This document shows positions 45,690 to 55,740 of a stretch of 64,000 nucleotides of DNA, piece by piece (positions within the stretch are counted from its first letter, which is position 1; every line of letters starts with the position of its first letter). This stretch comes from Spirometra erinaceieuropaei (Eukaryota; Platyhelminthes; Cestoda; Diphyllobothriidea; Diphyllobothriidae). Made by a program: the position numbers and the translations under genes. The notes under the pieces are model-generated. The model did no database searches and was not told where the DNA came from. It saw only the letters and a program-made list of their open reading frames with translations. The stretch lies in assembly GCA_902702965.1 (NCBI GenBank), contig CACRXP010000314.1:211151-275150 (forward strand), written 5' to 3'.

Positions 45690-46200
45690 AGCTTGACGAC
45701 CCGAGCGACGACGTCTGTCGGATTTGCAGAGTGGGTGTGTGAATTAGTTTATGATGATAACATGCATGCGTAGTATCTACCGATTTCTTTCTCTTTCCCA
45801 ACCCATCTTGCGCTGATGACGAGACGGTTTCCAGTCGGCTGGAGATGGAAGCAGGCGCAGTGGCTAACAAAGCTAAACAACACGTCTGCGCGTACCACGC
45901 ACGCGACAGGGTCAAAATTACATGCACCTGGCTTCTGCGGGGAAGACAAGCACCTAATAGGGTGATTATTACGTAAAGGCCACACTAAGAAAGAATGCTA
46001 GGAGCCCGACTCTCAGTCCTCCGGCTGCTCCAAAGTATGCCCTTGAGGAATGACGTCTCCTGTTAGTAAGCAACCTTCCTAGCCTGGACGCTTGGTGCAT
46101 CAAAACAGATTCAGGCACGTGCTGATATTGTTGTGGTGATGGGTTCTCCACTGTCATTCTCACCCTCTCTCTTCCCACTCCCATTCACCAATCGGTCGTC
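45690..46200 (+). repeat. Rep-C copy, diverged
   Basis: GTGTGAATTAGTTTATGATG, then GTAGTATCTACCG and a GAAGCAGGCGCAG-like segment fit Rep-C. The boundary on the right is unclear. Confidence 0.4.
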
Positions 46201-46519
46201 TGATGGAATTGGAGAAAGTGGTTGATGCGGAGTGAAGGCCTACGTCAAAGGTGGGCAATCGCACGCATGTACAACAGTAGTTATGGGATCACGCGACCTC
46301 TTTGGAAGCCCTGCAAAAAACTACTCTAGATTCCAATTATTATCAAAGCCATGGATTTGAAAATGGATCACCAGTCCCGTTCCGACTACAGTCCAACGTA
46401 CATTGTAGAAAATGTCCTTGCAGTCTACATTCACAAACACTAATGAGCGTTGAATTTAGAAATTTCTTAGTCTTTGGAGAATGTATAACGACTTTCAAGG
46501 ACTTTGAGGCAGAATAATA

Positions 46520-46920
46520 TCACCGAGAAACATAAGAGAGACTGAAATGGCCGTCTCTAGCTTATTAGCCATTGTCAGCCCGAGGTGTGAAGCACCTGGC
46601 ACTTGATACCGCGACCTGTTGGTTAGAAGTCCAACGCCCCCTACCACTGAGCCACGGGTTCGCTGACCTGTCAGTTGCGATCGGGAACATACAAGTGGGG
46701 GCGCGCTTACCGATCGTTTTCACGGAACTCACTTGTCACTTTGTGCCTTGTGTGTGTGTCTTTCTCTCAAGTTCAACCAGGAATCGCACAGAGGCGCGTA
46801 ATATAGGCCGCTGTGCGGCTGCTGTTTGGGCTCGAGAGAGAGAGAGTCCATAAAGCACAACGGGACGAGTGAGTTCCGTAAAAACGATCGGTGAGCGCCC
46901 CTCTACCAGAGTCTAATACA
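46520..46920. repeat. SINE-1 inverted pair next to assembly gap
   Basis: A minus copy (46520-46690) has the anticodon-arm-like complement AGAAGTCCAACGCC and a GAGCCACGGG head. It is followed by inverted tail sequence (CACCGATCGTTTTC-type at 46708) and then a plus tail (GGGCTCGAGAGAGAGAG, ACGATCGGTGAGCGC) up to the gap. Confidence 0.6.
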
Positions 46921-46940
46921 GTAATATTGCCGTTACCGGT

Positions 46941-47251
46941 NNNNNNNNNNNNNNNNNNNNNNNNNNNNNNNNNNNNNNNNNNNNNNNNNNNNNNNNNNNN
47001 NNNNNNNNNNNNNNNNNNNNNNNNNNNNNNNNNNNNNNNNNNNNNNNNNNNNNNNNNNNNNNNNNNNNNNNNNNNNNNNNNNNNNNNNNNNNNNNNNNNN
47101 NNNNNNNNNNNNNNNNNNNNNNNNNNNNNNNNNNNNNNNNNNNNNNNNNNNNNNNNNNNNNNNNNNNNNNNNNNNNNNNNNNNNNNNNNNNNNNNNNNNN
47201 NNNNNNNNNNNNNNNNNNNNNNNNNNNNNNNNNNNNNNNNNNNNNNNNNNN
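46941..47251. other. Assembly gap (311 N)
   Basis: A run of N between SINE-1 tail sequence and a scrambled PLE copy. Predicted frames crossing it are meaningless. Confidence 1.
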
Positions 47252-47259
47252 AGGATTGA

Positions 47260-48070
47260 TCGAGCACCGGAATATTTGTCCATTCGTCTGAGCTTTCAAA
47301 CACATGCAGGCGCTCACCGTCGGAGATAGGAGCAGCAACTTCACAAGCGACAACTATAGGGGATTTCAGTCAATCAACGATCGGTGATAGGGGTTTGTAT
47401 GCTGGTGTTAGGTTGATGGGTCGATTGACCGACCTCTCATCCTAGTCCCAGGTCCCACTTATGATCTGGCGAAATTAACCTGCTGAAGGGCAGTTCAACA
47501 ACTTCAGTCTCAATTTCCTGTAAACCCGCCAGGTCGGATTATTCAATCAGGCGAGATCATGGTCTCTTACGACATGTTGTCATCATTAATATGCCTTCCG
47601 CCGAAATTGGAGTGGGTCGTTTTCTGCAGTATTTTCGAGGATACGTGCGACGAAACTCAGAGCCTGCTCAAAATTTAGCACATCATGAGGTCGTTCGAAT
47701 TTCGCCAAATCGTACTCCACCTTTGCGGGAGAGACCTATGAACATATCATGGGATTTCCTATATGCTCCCCTAATCCCCACTTTGTTGGCAGATCTGAAC
47801 CCAAGAGAGGAGGAGACGCGATCACTGTCTACGATAGTCCGAGGGGTAGAAGAAGATATGATCACTGGGACAAGACGTTTATTCACCCGGCATACAGTCA
47901 CCAATAAGGGCCATGGACACACAAATGGGTGCAGTATTTATAGGGTGTAGTTACCATGCAACTACGCAGCTGTCATAACTAGAGCGTTTTGCAGTTACAT
48001 TCAGTGATCGTCATGGCTGCGGTGGTTGTCTTCTCTTCGGTATCGGCGTCGTTAATCGGGGCAATCGCAT
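47260..48070. pseudogene. Scrambled PLE, second copy (P11)
   Basis: At 47400-47810 (+) a decayed reverse transcriptase is recognisable by GCGGGAGAGACCTATGAAC (AGETYE) and the degraded SFDVTSL region. At 47845-48065 there is an inverted terminal module with its TATA-like box at 47935-47942 (minus) and AATAAA complement at 47877-47882; the hammerhead is absent. The same junction occurs at 13.74-14.54 kb in opposite orientation, including about 100 bp beyond the TATA box (CAACTACGCAGCTGTCATAA-type). Confidence 0.65.
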
Positions 48071-48234
48071 CTTCCTGCGTTAATTATTGATTTGGCAGTG
48101 ATTGGGTAACTCATATACATATGCTTTCTGACGTTCATTAACCACTCTAATCAACCCGGATTTAATGGTTCACCTTGTTTCAGATTTTTAATAGGCCAGT
48201 CATTCTCTACGCAAAATGCAGTTTAATTTACGGA

Positions 48235-48360
48235 AAGGGGGTGCGTTCGCCGATCAGGTTACGGGGCATGCTTGTCCCACCGACCAAAGAATGCGACTTC
48301 GAATCTCAGATCTTTAAGCTGAAAAACACAGGCTGACGACGGCTAATAAGCCCTGGTTTT
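48235..48360 (+). repeat. SINE-1 fragment
   Basis: A tail-like GTGCGTTCGCCGATCAGG and a short body segment GGCTGACGACGGCTAATAAG. Confidence 0.45.
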
Positions 48361-48439
48361 GTGAGCACTCCTTTTTGCGCTTCGCCTGGTGTTTCGAACT
48401 TGTACCCCTACCCATCTTCAGAAACCCCAACAGGCTAGG

Positions 48440-48700
48440 TTATTGGATGCAGAAGGAGTGCCGTTGTCATGATAGCACTCGCTAAACTGCGGGTTCTAGC
48501 CGTGCCAGCCACATGCGCCCTCTCCCGCCTCTGGTCGTCTTGACTATGTCTGGGCACCGCGCCCTGATGGGGGGGAGAGAGTGCGATAGATGCATCGCAA
48601 GTCAACTACCACGATAAACTAACTCATACACAAGCCACACCCCTGCCCTCAGCCTGCTGTGGAACACACGGTCGACAAAGTCAGCAACGACTGTCGCATT
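48440..48700 (-). repeat. Rep-C copy
   Basis: A minus-strand Rep-C with GCCGTGCCAGCCACATGCG, CTGGTCGTCTTGACTATG and TGTGGAACACACGGTCGAC in the expected order. Confidence 0.6.
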
Positions 48701-49589
48701 GTCGTGTTTAGTGCCCTCACTCAGGTCTTTCCCAGCATTCGGGTAGTTGAGGAATAAAAACTTAGACTCCGATGGTGTAAAGTACCTCGGTCTTAACATG
48801 GAGGACTATTAACCAGGCTTGTTATTGGATGCGCCTTCTTTGCAAGATTGTTTAGTTAATTAGGAGGCCTATATCCTGAACTCTAAACAAATCAGTGAAG
48901 GAGAAAGCGATGATGTGATCGTCGAAACGCTTCACCTGGAGTTTTGGATTTACACCTGAATCCAGCATCAGGAACAGCTACAGATTAGAGAAATGGGCGC
49001 AGAAGGCATGAAGTTGTCATGTAACCACATGCCTGTCCTAATTACCAGCTCCCTCATTCATCGCCGATGGTTGCACATGGTCGTAAATTTCCGTAACTTC
49101 ATTGTTATTGTTGGTTATTGGCTGCTGTTAGCACTGAAAGCAGCGCTCGCCCGCGTGTTCCCCACGCGACAATTTACTCAGCACAGGCGAATTCTAAGAA
49201 CACAATTCAAAAGAGGGATGTCATTGCGTTAGTTAATAGACCGCGGGTCGGGTAGCAATGGCGTTTCCCACCCCCTGCCTCCCCCCAAAGAAGCCTGTTA
49301 GGTTGAACAGCTTTTTTCTCAACCTTATTCGTTCATTTACGTTTTTCTCGCTGACCTATCCTGCTCTTCCAGTCATCTGTAATTCGTTCTTTTGAAGCGT
49401 CTTAATCAACTCGTCTTACATTTCGTCCTCTCCAACTTCCTCGACAGTTTGCTACACAGTCGCGTCAGAATCAGCTGCTCGCGCACAGCATGACTGGTTT
49501 CTTCGTTGAAGACCGCCCAACCTTCCTGTTTCAAATTCCGCTCTGATTTATTTTTGCGGGCAACATCTACCGACCACGTCTACCGGGTG
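48701..49589. other. No recognisable feature
   Basis: A C-rich tract near 49270. No motifs. Confidence 0.35.
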
Positions 49590-49850
49590 CTTCGCAGCGG
49601 GGTGAGAGCAGGAACGGTGACTTGCGCGTGAGTTAGTTTATAGTGATAGTAGACTTCCGCTGCAATTACCGCACTCTCACCTCCTCACGGCCTGGGCCCG
49701 ATGTCACGACCAAGTCAAGGAAACCGGAAGCGGGAGAGGGCGCAGGTGGTTGGCACGACAAAAATCCGCACCTAGGCGTACTACCATACCCCTTGCTTCA
49801 CCACGTACTGTTGCCGTCAAAGCCGTCCGTCAAAACTGCCGAGCGCTCGA
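49590..49850 (+). repeat. Rep-C copy
   Basis: GTGAGTTAGTTTATAGTGATAG, CTACCGCACTCTC-type and GAAACCGGAAGCGGGAGAGG in order. This is one of the cleaner plus-strand copies. Confidence 0.6.
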
Positions 49851-50412
49851 TCGTCAGAGATGGACTCGTGCAAACGCGTCCTGACAACGCCTCAAGCAAA
49901 GATCAGGCGAATTGAACTTCCTCTATTGCACGTTCAGAGGAGTCGACAACCGACGATGTAGCTAACACGGCCTAACGCATGTCCACGTGACATGCGTGAT
50001 CCGCCGATCGTGAAGGATGTCAACTGATCGTTCCACCCATCTCAGGCTCCTCCGCAGGTATTACCCGTCTGACCCTGTTAGGAGTTAACTTCGGTCCTCG
50101 CTTATGGACGTAGGGCGACCCTGCCCAACTCCTATGGAGCTGAGGCCGACCTCCATCGCTACAGTAGACACCTTATTTGCTTTCGGGGTTCGAATAACTC
50201 AAGGTAACTCGATTGTCTCAGAGGGCCTTCTGCTGCAGAACGCCTCCGCTTTATCCCGGGCACGTCCACCGGCAATCGCTCAACCGAAGTCAACTTGGAC
50301 GCAAGCGTGGGTGCGGGTAATTACATCATCTTTACCAATAGAGGAGAAGAGGCGAGCTCCAGGAAACAGCCGTTAAGAAGGAGACACGATCGCTGGGACA
50401 AGAGCTTTATTA

Positions 50413-50454
50413 GTCTGACGTTTCGGATTCCTGCTCGAACCCATCATCAGAGAC
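50413..50454 (-). ncRNA. Hammerhead ribozyme, best-formed copy
   Basis: On the minus strand, stem I GTCT/AGAC is fully paired. CTGATGA is followed by stem II GGGTTC/GAATCC, which pairs along six positions with one G.U. Then come GAAA, the palindrome ACGT and the cleavage C. Nothing in the core is altered. Its position right before AATAAA and downstream of the endonuclease stop is the arrangement known from PLE terminal repeats. Confidence 0.9.
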
Positions 50455-50528
50455 AAAAGCAGATACGGGTGGTTCATGCACAAGGGACTGCAGTACTTGT
50501 AGGATGCAGTCGTCATGCTACCGCATAC

Positions 50529-51290
50529 CTATGAATAGTCACGGTTCCCCCCTTCATCAGGGATCGTTGCACGTGGTGTGATGACTGGTTGATGACCGAC
50601 ATTTGCGTAGTTAATTGCTGCAATTTTATCACGTGCGTTGGATGTTGGTGTGATGATTGCTCGACCATCTGACGCACCGACCCTGGTATTGGGAAAAGTA
50701 TTCACCTGTGCGCTCCCCGCGTGGCTAATTACTCCGCCTATGCGAAGTTTCAGCACCGAGTATGGAAGGGGAAGTTCATTGCACTTGTTAATGGACTGGG
50801 GGCCAGTAAACCATGACTCAAGCAGCTCCCGGCTCACGCGGTTGTCACCTCTTGCGAGAATTTCGGCCCCGTCGAATTCGAATGTGTGGCCGGATCTCGT
50901 CGAATGAGGCGCCACTTGAGAGCTGGCGTCATTGCCCCGCACCGCCGCAGCGTGTTCGGCCATTCGCGTTCGGAGCTGTCTTCCGGTTTCTCCGACGTAG
51001 TTGCTTTGAGCGCAACTGCACCATATCCGATAAACGACTTCAGACGTTTCTAGCCGTGGCAGCGGGTCTTTTGATTTCATTACCTGACGCCTGATGGTTG
51101 CCTCCGCTCTGTGTGCAACTCCAATCCCAAGTGGTGAGAGAAGGCGGCCGACAGCTTCCGAAACGTTCTTGACATATGGAAGCGCTCGCCGAATTTTGGT
51201 GCCCGTGCGGTTAGGCCTTTCGTCCCTTTTGCGAATGCACCGGTTAACTGAGTTTCGCGGGTAGCCATTGGCTTTGAAGACCCGTCCGAC
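50529..51290 (-). CDS. PLE GIY-YIG endonuclease, intact frame, N-truncated
   Basis: An uninterrupted minus-strand frame of about 250 codons, open from 51290 to the stop at 50529. Order: NSVNRCIRKRDERPNRTG, then IRRALPYVKNVSEAVGRLLS and GVAHRAEATIRRQVM (PLE linker), then GVVYRIWCSCAQSNYVGETG (GIY and YIG motifs with the Cys pair between them), RTRMAEHAAAV (catalytic Arg and the His-containing helix), SGHTFEFDGAEILA, and SRELLESWFTGPQSIN with a final LPYSVLK. The first Met in frame (51078-51080) lies inside the domain linker, so it is not the original start. In a full element this is the C-terminal half of one polyprotein with the reverse transcriptase. It nicks DNA for target-primed reverse transcription. 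It carries no stop, but without the reverse transcriptase it is not autonomous. Confidence 0.85.
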   Translation of the reverse strand, partial: VGRVFKANGYPRNSVNRCIRKRDERPNRTGTKIRRALPYVKNVSEAVGRLLSPLGIGVAHRAEATIRRQVMKSKDPLPRLETSEVVYRIWCSCAQSNYVGETGRQLRTRMAEHAAAVRGNDASSQVAPHSTRSGHTFEFDGAEILARGDNRVSRELLESWFTGPQSINKCNELPLPYSVLKLRIGGVISHAGSAQVNTFPNTRVGASDGRAIITPTSNARDKIAAINYANVGHQPVITPRATIPDEGGNRDYS

Positions 51291-51309
51291 GGGTCTTCCG
51301 ACGGGACGC

Positions 51310-51600
51310 TGAATTGTGCATGAATTAGATTATAGTGAGGCAGACTTGCGCTGCATCTGCAGCACTCTCTCCTCCCTCAGTCGCCTTACTACGACTGCGA
51401 AACGCTATTAAAACGACCGGAAATGGACTTGGACGCGGTGGCCGAAAAGTTGAACAACCAGCGTACGCGTACTACACAGTACCTGGCCCCCATTGCATGC
51501 AGGGGGGAGCCATAACGGCCAAGATAAGAAGGAACCATTATGGCGTGGCCCTTGTCCAGACTTGTCCCATCGGCTGACAACTTTCCAAGCTAGGGCCCTA
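51310..51600 (+). repeat. Rep-C copy
   Basis: TGCATGAATTAGATTATAGTG, ACTTGCGCTGCATCTGCAGC and ACTCTCTCCTCC in order. It adjoins the 5' truncation point of P12. Confidence 0.55.
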
Positions 51601-51639
51601 ACAGCGTCGGGGTGGATTCGAGGACGTCGGGTTTATTAT

Positions 51640-52130
51640 ATTGAGGGATGCGCTGATTTGCCGTAAGGATGGATTCTCAAGTGCCAGCATTGCACTCTCT
51701 CCCCTCTCCCCTCTCACCAGCCTTCAACCGGCTGGTGATGGGATTTGATGTGGCGGCAAACTGAGCAGCCCGCACACGCGAGTCGTGAGTCAGTCTCATG
51801 CTCTTCTTGCTAAATTTGCAACACATCCTGTTCAGGGTGGCAGGCTAATGAAACACGACAGTTCGGCCGTCGCCACCAACGATGCCAACCGTGTGCCCCA
51901 GCGCAAGGTGAAGCAGGCAAGGCGACTTGCGCAGCATCTACCGCATCCTCCCCTCCTCCCCCACCTGGGCTCGGTGTCATAACAGATTCGAGAAGACCGG
52001 AAGCAGTAAAGGAGGCAGGTTGGTGGCGCGGCCGGAACTGCACCTGGTTGTACTACCCCGCATCCCCTGGTCCACAAAAACACCTTACTGGAGTTATAAA
52101 CGAACAACAATGGGATTGCGGCAGGAATCC
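51640..52130 (+). repeat. Rep-C copies, two in tandem
   Basis: A partial copy at 51640-51780 is followed by a full one at 51848-52090. The full copy starts CACGACAGTTCGGCCGTCG and runs through GCATCTACCGCATCC, GAGAAGACCGGAAGCAG and CCCTGGTCCACAAAAACACC. Confidence 0.6.
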
Positions 52131-53031
52131 CAATGTGCGCGATGTCAGCCGGCAACTGGGCCTGTCACAGCACCCCGAAATGTCGGCATTTGTTATGGTG
52201 CGCATTCCTATAGCGCCTGCCAGAATCCGATATGACCCTCGTGCTGGCCTATCGCATCTACCACGAGGCCATGTTTGGGTGCACTCTTTCCCGTATATGT
52301 AGCACTACGCATTAATGTTCAGAGCAGCACGACGGGATGTTGACAAGTTAAAATGTTATGCAAATGCGAACACATCACCTCTCGAGTAAAGCAACGCGAC
52401 ACTTAAACGTGCTTCCACAAACTTGTAAGGGCGGCTGTCTACGTTTTCTCGGCATGGCACATCGCCGTCAGCACACGCCACTGCCGTCTGAAACAAAGAC
52501 TCGGAGTTCTCTTCTCAAATAGAACCTCGGTGAGGTTTGGCTCTGCAGGCACACTTGATCGATACCATATGATCAGCTTCCCAAAATAATTTTAGTTGAT
52601 ACGAGTACTCCGACTTTGCAAGTATCACGTGTTCGCACCTGCCCTACCATTTTAATACATCGAATGACAGCGACAGGGGAAGGAGTGCTTATACGCCAGC
52701 CTCGGTTACTTCAGGTATCAGTTCACACGCGCTTCCCTGCATGTGCTTCAAGCCCTGTCAATCTAAAGAGTGGCTAAGTAGACTTCCTAACGGAATTGTT
52801 CGGACGGACTATAACTCCATCGATCCCACTACAATGACCATGCACCGCGAATGGCCACGCGGTCCCCTCCGTAGCCTCCCAGTTGTGACTGCGCCCTTCT
52901 TATCCTCTGCGTCCAGAGAGTAGTTATGACTCGGAAAAAATGCGTATATGCCACCTTCACGCGCTTCTCTACGCCTGCTTCGAGTTCTGCTTGTGCCCTC
53001 TTTCCCTTCCTTATCCAGCGAATGGCTAAAT
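52131..53031. other. No recognisable feature
   Basis: No repeat or motif was recognised. Confidence 0.35.
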
Positions 53032-54008
53032 TACACTGAGTGACCGATCTCATGAAATGATGGCTGAAATTCTAAAATGCGTTTTCGACTGAGAAGGATT
53101 ACTTAGGCGCGGTTGTAATATCGACTAATCCTACAATATTTCGGACTCGGCAGGATGTCAGCTTTAGAATGCACTGCCTTTTATCTGCTTTAGCAACCGT
53201 ACTTGGTTAAAATGACTACTTAAGTAGCATTCACTTTTCACGTTGATTTTCGATTGTCTTGCAAATTCAAATATGTTTTAATGGAAACCCCGAACAAAAG
53301 TACACTTTCCTTCAGTTGTTTGTTAGAGAATCGCGTCTTCTTTATACTTTATACTGGAAGAAGGAATATAATTAGGCTTCAGAAAATTTACAACTATGAG
53401 ATTTTTAAGACCGTGAAGTGTCCATTCATACAGCATCGTACCTGTCCGTGTACCACTGCTCCTCATGAAATGTACAACATGGCCCGCATCCATTGCGAAA
53501 TTTTAAGAACTCTATAAAATATCTTCTTAAAGGCAAAGAAGAATATGCGATTTTCTTTACGCGGAACGCATGCACCTTGTAGACTGAAATCACTAAGCGC
53601 TAACGACTGATCAGGCCCCAAATTATTCGGGAATTAGAAAACTTTATTAAAACCCAAGTATATTCCTTTTTCGAGTGCACAAAATAAAGATCACGTGATT
53701 CTCTGTCATGCAACTGAAAGAAAGCGTATTTTGTTCGGGGTTTCAATAAAATATATCTGAATTTGCAAGACTCTCGAAAACCAATGGGGAAAATTCATGC
53801 TACTTAAGTAGTTAATTTTAGCCAGCAATGTTTCTGCAGGGGTTTGAAAAGCAGTATACTCAAAGGCTGACATCCTGTCGAGTCCGAAATATGATACGAT
53901 TATGTCGCAAGATAATCAGTATTGCAACCGCACCTAAGTAATCCTTCTCAGTCGAAAACGGATTTCAGAATTTCAGCCAAAATTTCATGAGATCGGTCAT
54001 TAAATGTA
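53032..54008. mobile_element. LTIR element, second subfamily
   Basis: 977 bp with TA at both edges. The left end is TACACTGAGTGACCGATCTC and the right end is GAGATCGGTCATTAAATGTA. The palindrome CTACTTAAGTAG is perfect at 53216-53227 and is found again in the right arm near 53798. This subfamily differs from the 3521 copy mainly in the first 20 bp. Confidence 0.8.
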
Positions 54009-54129
54009 GGTATGTTAATGTATATTGTTTTAGTATGCTAACCATATGCTATCAATCATGTGGGGCTGCAGAACCAAACCTCACCAAGATCTCTTTTTCT
54101 CTGGTGTCTTCTTTATTCTCCTGTGGCTC

Positions 54130-54954
54130 TCACATAAAAATGTGATCACGGAGAATGAACGGCACCAAATGAGGGCAACTGACACCGCTCTAGCTCGATT
54201 CTATGGTCTGCCAAAAATCCATTAAGCAAATGTCCCACTTCGAACAATCGTTGCCCTAAAAGGCAGCCCCACCTACAATTTGGCAAAGTGCAAGTACTCA
54301 AAACGGAAGTTCCTCCAAGGCAATTTGATTACCTCAGTTCTATCAGCCTCTCAATTCCTCATAGACCTTCGAGGTCGGAGAATTCAATCGGACGAAACCA
54401 TGGTCTCCTTCGATGTGACGTCGTTATTCACATCCATCCCATCAAAGGTGGGCCGCGAAGTCTTGCGCAAGAGACTTGAAGAGGCGTACGATGTGACTCA
54501 GAATGCCCTCAAAATTGAACACCTCATGAGGCTGTTTGAATTCTGCCAACAAACTTTCTTCACTTTTGCGGGAGAGACCTACGAACAAATCAAGGGAACT
54601 CCAATGGGCTCACCGGTCTCCGGTTTAGTGGCAGAACTGGTCCTACAGGAGTTAGAAAAGATTGCCTTCCTCCAACATGAACCGGTGTTTTGGCGACGTT
54701 ACGTTGACGACACGTTCGTCATCGTAAAGAAGGACATGCTGCAACATTTTCACAGCCTGCTCAACGCAGTCTTCCCTGATATAAAATTCACGAGGGAAGA
54801 AGAACAGGAACAGCAGTTGCCCTTCCTGGGTGTGCTTGTCAGACGAAACCTTAACGGTGAACTTGAAACGACGGTTTATAGGAAGGCAACGAACACCACA
54901 CAGCTTCTCAGTATTCACAGCAACCATCCGGTGGCTCAAAACGAAGCTGTGTGA
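54130..54954 (+). pseudogene. PLE reverse transcriptase
   Basis: The frame begins with NVITENERHQMRATDTALAR, FYGLPKIH, then a TAA stop at 54223-54225 where the family has Lys (KIHK), and VPLRTIVALKGSPTYNLAK. After the stop it is open to 54954. Motifs: QSDETMVSFDVTSLFTSIP (first palm Asp), AGETYEQIKGTPMGSPVSGL (finger-palm GSP block), VFWRRYVDDTFVIVKK (catalytic YVDD), QLPFLGVLVRR and TTVYRKATNTTQLL, SIHSNHP (thumb start). The frame ends just after, where P7 has KRSCVRTL, so the thumb is cut by a frameshift. It would copy the element RNA onto a nicked target. Apart from the stop and the thumb break it is very well kept. Confidence 0.9.
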
Positions 54955-55130
54955 AAACGCTCTTCAAACGCATCTAAACTCATTTCAGCCAACCGGAGGA
55001 CAGAGCACGTGAGGATCGTTATCTCCGCGACCAGTTTGTGCAAAATGGCTATCCGAGGGTATTCATAAGTTGCTGCCTACGCGGTCGCCACCAGAGAACT
55101 TGAATATCAACGCCACCGACGATATGGCAT

Positions 55131-55601
55131 TCTCCGCCATACATCAAGGGTGTTTCAGAAGCGACCGAGCGCATTGCTGCGGAGCTAGGTGTTGGAATTG
55201 CACACCGCCCCAAAGCCACCATGCGCAACAGGGTCATGAAAATTAAAGACCGGTTAAAAACTGAAGAGCAATCTGGAGTTGTGTATCGCATTCCGTGTCA
55301 AAATTGTCCCTGTAATTACACAGGACATACTGGACGCATGCTCGGATCGCGCATACACGAACATAAGCTGGCTGGGCGACGAGGTGACGCATTATCACAA
55401 GTGGCCGTCCATACCTACGAAATGGGTCACGAATTTAACTTTACAGCCACCAAAATAGTCGCCCACGCCGGAAACAAAACAGGCCGAAAATTGATTAAAG
55501 CCTGGGCCTCGGATGAGAACTCGGGCAATCGATTTATCGATCTGGCGCCGGCGTACAGAGCCCTGCGTAGTCACCTCCAGGCGTGCGACGTCGGTCGATG
55601 A
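55131..55601 (+). pseudogene. PLE GIY-YIG endonuclease (frame-shifted from RT)
   Basis: Open from the linker to its stop: PYIKGVSEATERIAAELGVG, IAHRPKATMRNRVM, then SGVVYRIPCQNCPCNYTGHT (GIY motif, Cys pair, YTG in place of YIG), GRMLGSRIHEHKLAGR (catalytic Arg, HEH), SQVAVHTYEMGHEFNF, RKLIKAWASDE, and IDLAPAYRALRSHL. It sits in a different frame from the reverse transcriptase, separated by about 180 bp of damaged linker. A GIY-YIG this complete suggests a fairly recent loss of activity. Confidence 0.85.
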
Positions 55602-55617
55602 TTGGGCCTACGTGCTT

Positions 55618-55622
55618 TATAA
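55618..55622 (+). promoter_or_regulatory. TATA-like box of PLE terminal module
   Basis: GCTTTATAACTG, 26 bp upstream of the hammerhead. It differs in sequence from CCTATAAATACTG of other copies but keeps the spacing. Confidence 0.45.
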
Positions 55623-55648
55623 CTGCGCTTGTCCTGTTTCTGCCACTA

Positions 55649-55688
55649 CCTCTGATGATGGACTCCTGTACGAGTCTGAAAGCTCAGG
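55649..55688 (+). ncRNA. Hammerhead ribozyme with swapped stem III
   Basis: Stem I is CCT/AGG, the core is CTGATGA (55652-55658), stem II is GACTC/GAGTC closed by CTGTAC, and GAAA is at 55678-55681. The stem III/cleavage site is GCTC instead of CGTC, so the palindrome is AGCT rather than ACGT and remains self-complementary. A double change that keeps pairing argues for function at the RNA level. Confidence 0.85.
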
Positions 55689-55740
55689 ACAACAAACCAA
55701 GTGTTACGGTGCTCGACTCTTTTTCTTCCCATCTAATGTC

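Larger units (their letters stand above)
50340..51290 (-). mobile_element. PLE: GIY-YIG coding part plus 3' terminal module (P12)
   Basis: On the minus strand, the linker and GIY-YIG domain (to the stop at 50529) are followed by a TATA-like box (50494-50501, TACAAGTA), an intact hammerhead (50413-50454), AATAAA (complement at 50406-50411) and the common tail. The reverse transcriptase is missing, so the copy is 5'-truncated near 51290 where other sequence (Rep-C) begins. Confidence 0.85.
54120..55740 (+). mobile_element. Penelope-like element, most complete copy (P13)
   Basis: Order on the plus strand: end of the N-terminal region, reverse transcriptase, linker, GIY-YIG endonuclease, TATA-like box and hammerhead. 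The 5' part is truncated at about 54120. The tail after the hammerhead differs from the other copies (ACAACAAACC rather than AATAAA). The reverse transcriptase and endonuclease are in different frames. With one stop and one frame change at least, the copy is not active as it stands. Confidence 0.9.

Noticed and set aside
46773..47353. Long open frames across 46.8-47.3 kb
   Set aside because: They run through 311 N and have no meaning.
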